Shown in pieces: positions 57,942 to 64,000 of a stretch of DNA of 64,000 nucleotides (position 1 is its first letter; each line of letters begins with the position of its first letter). The translations under genes and the position numbers were made by a program. Where the stretch lies: positions 38,326,600 to 38,390,599 of the forward strand of contig NC_087070.1 of the NCBI RefSeq assembly GCF_963678635.1. Direction: 5' to 3'. The notes beneath the pieces were generated by a model. The model worked only from the letters and a program-made list of their open reading frames with translations, was not told the DNA's origin and made no database searches. The DNA comes from Symsagittifera roscoffensis. Lineage: Eukaryota > Xenacoelomorpha > Acoela > Convolutidae.

Positions 57942-58430
57942 ATGTGTTGTCGCCTAAATTTCTTATCAAGTTTATGCTGAATTATGCTTATGTTGGAAAT
58001 ATGGTTGGCAGTGCTCAGATGTATTTGCCTTTAAAAATTTTGAGCTATTATTTTGCCTCTCTTATATCTCTCTGTCTATTATTTTGGACTGAAGCTTATT
58101 TTCATACGTTATAGGTCGTTTTTTAATTTTGAAACTCTTCGTGTTTTTAACGAGGAAACGGTTACTTTTAATGAGGAAACGGTCCTACAGATCGTTACTT
58201 TACAAATGGAGTATAGGTATGCTATTCAGTCTGTGTAGTGCTTTACTAAATGCGCTGTTTACTTATTTCTGTTAACATAACGCGTGGAGAGATGGTTTTC
58301 AAATCTGAAAATTTTTTTTAGATTCCAAGATGCTACGTTTGTTATGTGTTATCTTTTAAATTGTTCAAAGAACTTATATATAAAGAGTTCCACAAAATTT
58401 GAAGCAATCATCTATCTGTATAGTGAGGCC
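57942..58430. other. 3' flank of the cluster
   Basis: No ORF of note. A 25-bp near-repeat (AACGAGGAAACGGTTACTTTT and AATGAGGAAACGGTCCTAC) lies at about 58150-58190. TAGTG at 58236-58240 was tested as a transposon end (see rejected items). Confidence 0.4.
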
Positions 58431-58890
58431 CTTCTCCAAAATTGACTGCTCAAATCCCTGTATTTATCGAGATATGAAGTTTTTTGTCATTTTTCAAAAA
58501 GTTTTTAGAAAACACTATTTTTTTGGAAAAAAAAGTTAAAATTCCCAACGCTGTAGCTGCGGCTGTCAGATTACTCTAAAGACTTGCAATCCTTGATTCC
58601 AAATTGGACCGCTAAAATTTTTGTAGTTTTCGAGATGTCCTTTTGTTTTTTTATGGTTTTTCAAAGTTTAAAAATCCCGACACTATTGTTGGGTATTGAA
58701 AGAGTACTGAAGAATTGAAAATTTTGCGTCTGAATGTGTCTGCTCATTTGCATTTTGTTTTTGATTAAACTTGATTAAAAAGAACAGTAGAAAACGTGAA
58801 ATCACGAACCCTGTAATTTGGGTGCTGTCTGAGTACACTGAAGGTATGCATATCTTTTTTTCCAATATTGCAGTTTTTTAATGAGTTGTT
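58430..58890 (+). repeat. about 150-bp direct repeats (family E), right set
   Basis: Three diverged units: GACTGCTCAAATCCCTGTAT with ATCGAGATATGAAG; GCGGCTGTCAGATTACTCTA with TTTGTAGTTTTCGAGAT; and GGGTGCTGTCTGAGTACACT. They match 42176-42610 in the same orientation and therefore bracket 42.6-58.4 kb. Confidence 0.65.
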
Positions 58891-59423
58891 AAAAATCCGA
58901 AGACCTGAGGTGCGTTACACGCTAGTTTAATTTAGGGATTTCGCAGCGCAGTAAAAATTTTTCCTATTAGTCCAGTTCTTCTCAATTTTGTTTATTTGTA
59001 TTAAGAAAATGTGCCAATATTGAATTTTTCACGAACTTCAAAGAGCTTTGAAGCCATCTTTTTTGAAATTCGAAAATTGATGTTTTTTCAAAAAAAAACA
59101 AAGCAATTTTTTTTCAGTCCCTCGGTGTTCATTGTGTCTTTTCCAACTGTCTCTTTGCAATATATAAATAGAAGCAGAAATTAATCAACCTTTCTGTATA
59201 TATAAATTGTATGACCACCATTTTTTGATGGCGACAAAAAAAAGTAAATTTTTGTTTTGTTTTTTTTTTCAACTGCAAACCGAATTTTGTACTTGAACAA
59301 ACACTTTCCAACAAATTTTTTTGCATGCAAAATTTAATTTTTTTTTGCGTGCATACTGTAGTCCTGAATACACAAAAATTGGATTTTTTCCGTTTCTCTG
59401 GATAACTTTCTTTAAAAACGCTA

Positions 59424-59700
59424 AAAGGCACCATTGGAGCGAATATGTACTAATCTTAAGGGGGTAGCGCGCGACGAAGAAACACAATCCCTTTCCTGCT
59501 GGTTGGCTAGGTTTTATGTTTAGTAGCTTGCAATGCTACGATTCCTTTGTATCGCAAGTGATGCGAGGCTCTGCTTTGCCTCCGTTGAATTATTATTTTT
59601 TTTGATGGTCATGATGTTTTTTGTATTGATAATTTTTCATATTTCTGAAATGCTTGTTTTGTTTTAGACAGTTTTATGAAATTTATTCAATCATCACCAG
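59424..59700. repeat. family C fragment followed by repeat family D
   Basis: 59424-59480 carries the GCGAATATGTACTAATC block of family C. 59530-59700 (CGCAAGTGATGCGAGGCTCT ... TTAGACAGTTTTATGAAA) recurs at 63845-64000 in the same orientation. Confidence 0.6.
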
Positions 59701-60034
59701 GTATGTTTTCCGGTGTCATCAGGTAAATTTTTTTGCATCAAATAATAATGTGCTTTGCTTAGGAACCAAATTTTTGCTCTGAACGGCGGAAAAAAGATTT
59801 TTACTACCAACGTCTTTGAGGTCGTTCAGAGCACTTTTTGGATGCCCACGAGAAAATTGAATTGATTTGATTATTCAGTTTCTATGTCGCGTCAAATATG
59901 GTTCTTTGTTAATCATATGTAGCGTCATATGTGTTTCCATGGTATCTTTTCTAGGGTTGATTTTTTACAGGGATAAAAAACAACAGGTGATTTTACGGCA
60001 CTAATGAAAATTCTCGGAATTAAATGCAAATGAA

Positions 60035-60330
60035 ATGAGAGATGGGAAAGAGTATGGGATGATGAGTGCCCTGGCAACACTGGTGGGGGGACTTAACACA
60101 ACAGGATCGCATTCCTCCGCCACGCCCTACGCATTCATCACTCCCTACCCCCACCACCATCACCACAGTCTCTTCGGCGGCACCACTGTAGTCCCCACCC
60201 AGAACCCCACACGGGGGCAACAGCAGCACTAGCCCCACACACCCTCACAGACTACTACATAAACTACGCCACCATGTACAGCGACCCCTTCGGATCACAT
60301 TATCACTCTTCGCTTACAATAGCTCAATTA
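60035..60330 (+). pseudogene. GC-rich exon-like fragment, frameshifted
   Basis: A sharp rise in G+C against the AT-rich surroundings. One frame (60035-60232) reads SHSSATPYAFITPYPHHHHH and SLFGGTTVVPTQNP before a stop. A second frame, overlapping from about 60220, reads LTDYYINYATMYSDPFG. Both are rich in His, Tyr, Pro and Thr, like the low-complexity C-terminus of an RNA- or DNA-binding protein. No family is recognised. The simplest view is a decayed exon or processed copy with one frameshift. Confidence 0.35.
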
Positions 60331-60389
60331 AAAACGTCAAAATTTAGTTTTCTTTCGGTCAACATAAATTTTTTGAGTATTTTAATTTG

Positions 60390-60765
60390 AGTTTTCTAAA
60401 AATTGAGATTTTTTGTGAAAATCACCCTTCACACGCCATATGAAGTACAAAAGGATAGATTTCACTCCTCGTAACAAATTAATTACGGCAAAAAGCTTCG
60501 TTTAATCAATTTGGAACGATTTCTAATAGCGCGAAATATATCGTTTGCCAGGTTGGCCAAAATGGCAATCTTTAAACCCCATAATTTTATGAAAAATGAT
60601 CACAGGTGAAATATCTTTTCAAATTTCAGCTCAATACAACAATACTTATCAATGATATTAAAGAACTCTGTCAAAAATGGCTAGTTAAAAAGTCTAAACA
60701 TGTCTGAAGAAAAAAACCCACCCTGAGCACAAATATTTCATTGCTTTGGTTACGAAAGTCGGAGC
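60390..60765 (-). mobile_element. family A repeat, lacking the 3' terminus
   Basis: Inverted copy from ATTTTTTGTGAAAATCACCC to CGAAAGTCGGAGCAATGA. Its left part (from about 60520) is caught up in the tandem duplication that follows. Confidence 0.65.
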
Positions 60766-61430
60766 AATGAAAAATTTTGACATATTTTTTTTTTTCCATT
60801 TGAAAGGTCTCAAAATACTGAGTTCCTTTGCTATCAATTAAAAGCTTATTTTTTCTTTTTAACCTTACGACCAGCGAAGATTTGGCTCTCAGGTGTCAGA
60901 CTTCTTTCCCATGTATAACTTTGTTCACAGAATGGTCAACTTGGAAGAAATGTTAAACATACTAAAGTACCACTCAAGGCTTGGTACCGCTTTCGAGTTT
61001 TGTTTCGATGTTTATTTAGCACTCATATGTCTTCTTAGATCAGTTTTCTTTAAATTAACTTTAATTCAGACGAAACCAAGACAAATATATAAAAATTTTT
61101 GAAAATCTTGCCATAGTTACTCTTGTGATAAACAAGGGTACTGCAATTGTCTTCTAGACTTTTTTCTCGTGAAATTTTTTCCTAAGATTCATCTGCTGGA
61201 CCTATTTATCTATTGGGCCTGTTGCAACAGTTATTTTTTGTGCATGTTAACTGTTTAAACGAAATTTTGATCGAAGTTTGCATTTTGTGTTGGTTATACT
61301 TTTGATCGCTTGCTAAGTGATTAGTAACTTCAAATATAAAAATTTGCAGGTGGGGGAAAAGGAAAAAGAGCCGTCATTTATTGTTCCGAGTACGCAAGCG
61401 GCGTTCGCAATCTGTATTGCCAGGGAGATT
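60522..61430 (+). repeat. 908-bp tandem duplication, unit 1
   Basis: Begins at TTCTAATAGCGCGAAATATA and ends GTATTGCCAGGGAGATT. Unit 2 follows head to tail with about 99% identity. The 69-codon ORF in each unit (60893, 61801) starts at GTG and has no recognisable product. Confidence 0.9.
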
Positions 61431-62341
61431 CTAATAGCGCGAAATATATCGTTCGCCAGGTTGGCCAAAATGGCAATCTTTAAACCCCATAATTTTATGA
61501 AAAATGATCACAGGTGAAATATCTTTTCAAATTTCAGCTCAATACAACAATACTTATCAATGATATTAAAGAACTCTGTCAAAAATGGCTAGTTAAAAAG
61601 TCTAAACATGTCTGAAGAAAAAAACCCACCCTGAGCACAAATATTTCATTGCTTTGGTTACGAAAGTCGGAGCAATGAAAAATTTTGACAGATTTTTTTC
61701 TTTCCATTTGAAAGGTCTCAAAATACTGAGTTCCTTTGCTATCAATTAAAAGCTTATTTTTTCTTTTTAACCTTACGACCAGCGAAGATTTGGCTCTCAG
61801 GTGTCAGACTTCTTTCCCATGTATAACTTTGTTCACAGAATGGTCAACTTGGAAGAAATGTTAAACATACTAAAGTACCACTCAAGGCTTGGTACCGCTT
61901 TCGAGTTTTGTTTCGATGTTTATTTAGCACTCATATGTCTTCTTAGATCAGTTTTCTTTAAATTAACTTTAATTCAGACGAAACCAAGACAAATATATAA
62001 AAATTTTTGAAAATCTTGCCATAGTTACTCTTGTGATAAACAAGGGTACTGCAATTGTCTTCTAGACTTTTTTCTCGTGAAATTTTTTCCTAAGATTCAT
62101 CTGCTGGACCTATTTATCTATTGGGCCTGTTGCAACAGTTATTTTTTGTGCATGTTAACTGTTTAAACGAAATTTTGATCGAAGTTTGCATTTTGTGTTG
62201 GTTATACTTTTGATCGCTTGCTAAGTGATTAGTAACTTCAAATATAAAAATTTGCAGGTGGGGGGAAAAGGAAAAAGAGCCGTCATTTATTGTTCCGAGT
62301 ACGCAAGCGGCGTTCGCAATCTGTATTGCCAGGGAGATTCT
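61431..62341 (+). repeat. 908-bp tandem duplication, unit 2
   Basis: Second copy, offset 908 bp. It contains a family A piece (inverted, about 61436-61675). Part of the unit (ATTCATCTGCTGGACCTATT ... TTTGATCGCTTG, 62092-62221) occurs a third time at 63663-63790. Confidence 0.9.
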
Positions 62342-62599
62342 CTGTTTTAAAAAGCTGTCTGATTCTTAAATAGAAAACGACCAGGTCCATTGCTTTCCAA
62401 TGCTGTGAAACTTGTTTCTAAATGGCAACGCAAGCAAATGACTCTCCTCGAAACTATGTTTATAAATTAATAAGATAATCAAGTTTTCAATATGCCTTTG
62501 TAAACTCCCTTTTTCTGGATTCTAACGTTGCATTTGCAATCACATCTCATTTTGTTGGATTTGAATACTGCTTACGCTTATAAAAAAACAATAAAAACC

Positions 62600-62785
62600 A
62601 AGGCTTTTTTTCCTTCCCCCCACCTCACACTAGCTTCAATATGTTAGTGTAACGAGTGGTATTACGAGGTTGAGTATGAAGAACAAATATGTCTGTTGTG
62701 GCCTTTTTTGTCTGTATGTGAATTTTCATAACAATCGGACAATGTGATCCACAAATTTGCATGTAAAAAGAAAAAAGAGCCAAAA
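62600..62785 (+). repeat. dispersed repeat family B, copy 4
   Basis: TTCCCCCCACCTCACACTAG, then ATTTTCATAACAATCGGACA and ATGTGATCCAC. Same order as 31637-31830. Confidence 0.55.
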
Positions 62786-62929
62786 CCAAAAAACACTGCT
62801 CTTTTTAATCAACTCTTTTCAGACTCTTTTCCTCTTGCCCGCCTTTCAATTTCAATTTTAAAACCTACCTTGAAATTGTTATAATTCAATAAATTTTGGC
62901 ATGGTGAACAATCTGTAGCAAGACTGCTC

Positions 62930-63424
62930 GTATCAGGGCGAAGCCTTGAAATTTCTGACTGACTTTTACGGTCTATCGAGCAATAATAACATGGAAAAAA
63001 TAAGTGTAATGAATAAAACGAGATTTTTTTAAATTGAGATTTTTTGTGTAAATCATCCCCCCAAACGCCATAAGTGAAAAGTGATAGATTTTGCTCTTAA
63101 TAACAAATAAATAATGGCAAATATGCTTCCTACAACCAATTATGAGTGATTTTTAGGACGGAATAAATCTCCGCTTACGCGTTAATAGCGCGATTTATAT
63201 CGCACGTAAATTTTCCCAAATTGGCCAAAATATCAATTTTTAGACCCCCATAACTCTAGAAAAAAGATCACAGATAAATTATTTTTTCGAATTCAGGCTC
63301 AGAACAACAATATTTTTGATTGATATAAAAAACGGTTCGAGTAAAAAAAAACGAAAATTGTCTGAAGAAAAAAACACCTGCAGCACAAACATTCAGTTAC
63401 TTTCGTTACAAAAATCGGTTTAAT
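62930..63424 (-). mobile_element. family A repeat, nearly complete
   Basis: Inverted copy from AAGACTGCTCGTATCAGGGC to TTACAAAAATCGGTTTAA. The hairpin has one change (CAGGGCGAAGCCTTG). Confidence 0.7.
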
Positions 63425-63489
63425 AAAATTTTGACAACAAGCAATGAAAAGTTGCCTGGTGAACAAAATTCTCTATTTGAACGTGTTGT

Positions 63490-64000
63490 TGTTCTGACTT
63501 TTGAAGAAAACGGAATATTTATGCTCGGCGTGGTTTTTGCTCAGTCAATTTTTGCTCGTGGAAATTATAGTTTTCAACGAAAATTTCTTACAGCACTTTT
63601 AAAATATCGACTTTCTGAGTTCAATTTTAAAAAGATAATTTACCTCCGATTAGTTTTTGTGAAGATTCATCTGCTGGACCTATTTATCTATTAGGCCTGT
63701 TGCAACAGACATTTTTTGTGCATGTTAACATTTTAAACGAAATTTTGATCGAAGTTTGCATTTTGTGTTGGTTATACTTTTGATCGCTTGAAAAAATTTT
63801 CGTTGGATTTTTTCTTGTATTTTTTTTGCAGAATCTGTTTTTTAGTTTGCGACGATTTCGTTGTTTTGCAAGTGATGTGAAGCTCTGCTTTGCCTCTGTT
63901 GAATTGTTTTTGTTGATGGTAATCATTTTATTTTATGTTTTGATAATCTTTCATATTTCTGAAATGCTTGTTTTGTTTTAGACAGTTTTATGAAAATTAT
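63490..64000 (+). repeat. family A 5' fragment plus copies of nearby repeats
   Basis: 63490-63660: TTCTGACTTTTGAAGAAAAC then GGAATATTTATGCTCGGCG, a 5' family A piece resembling 14866-15060. 63663-63790: third copy of part of the 908-bp unit. 63845-64000: family D, as at 59530-59700. No gene. Confidence 0.6.

Noticed and set aside
58236-58240. TAGTG as the right end of a CACTA-type element
   Set aside because: No matching CACTA-containing inverted terminus was found to the left of the cassette.
60893-62010. Repeated 69-codon ORF
   Set aside because: Starts at GTG, no recognised motif, and both copies lie in a 99% identical tandem duplication.

Overview
The window is AT-rich animal DNA, not bacterial or plastid. 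It holds spliceosomal introns of 66-191 bp with GT..AG (one GC..AG) borders, a Ty3/gypsy LTR retrotransposon, several families of dispersed non-autonomous repeats, and animal-type chromatin domains (SET, BEN). Small introns and splice acceptors sitting just upstream of start codons point to an invertebrate, possibly one with spliced-leader trans-splicing. The species cannot be named from this sequence.

Layout. 1-2.27 kb: one exon of a divergent class A GPCR on the minus strand and a possible exon end at the left edge. 2.275-9.236 kb: a nearly full-length but dead Ty3/gypsy element with 276-bp LTRs, a 5-bp target duplication, and a linker carrying repeated CTCF-like motifs. 9.24-31.6 kb: no convincing gene; a perfect 35-bp-stem hairpin, a fold-back element with a CpG-rich core, a tRNA-like sequence, and many copies of a roughly 0.53-kb hairpin-bearing repeat, here called family A. 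31.8-40.7 kb: nested recent duplications. 41.5-41.7 kb: a 200-N gap. 42.2-43.1 kb: short repeats followed by an RRM-like exon. 44-47.2 kb: more family A copies. 47.5-49.5 kb: a 300-bp dimeric tandem array. 49.8-57.9 kb: a compact cluster of five genes on the plus strand. 58-64 kb: repeats, a recent 0.9-kb tandem duplication and a GC-rich pseudo-exon.

The five-gene cluster is the most unusual part. In order it encodes: a protein kinase with a basic coiled-coil N-terminus; a 140-aa protein with a possible SH3/Tudor-like fold; two paralogous BEN-domain proteins, the second with a likely SUMO-interacting motif; and a protein of about 1000 aa in which a SET methyltransferase domain of SUV4-20 type is continuous with a Tnp2/Transposase_21-type transposase. 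All five genes lie on one strand, 0.2-0.4 kb apart, and four of them have a splice acceptor 6-40 nt before the ATG. My reading is that this is a multigene DNA transposon, or a relic of one, that carries its own chromatin-modifying and DNA-binding proteins and may be expressed polycistronically. Its termini were not found, and one base is missing at the SET-transposase junction, so this copy may be inactive.
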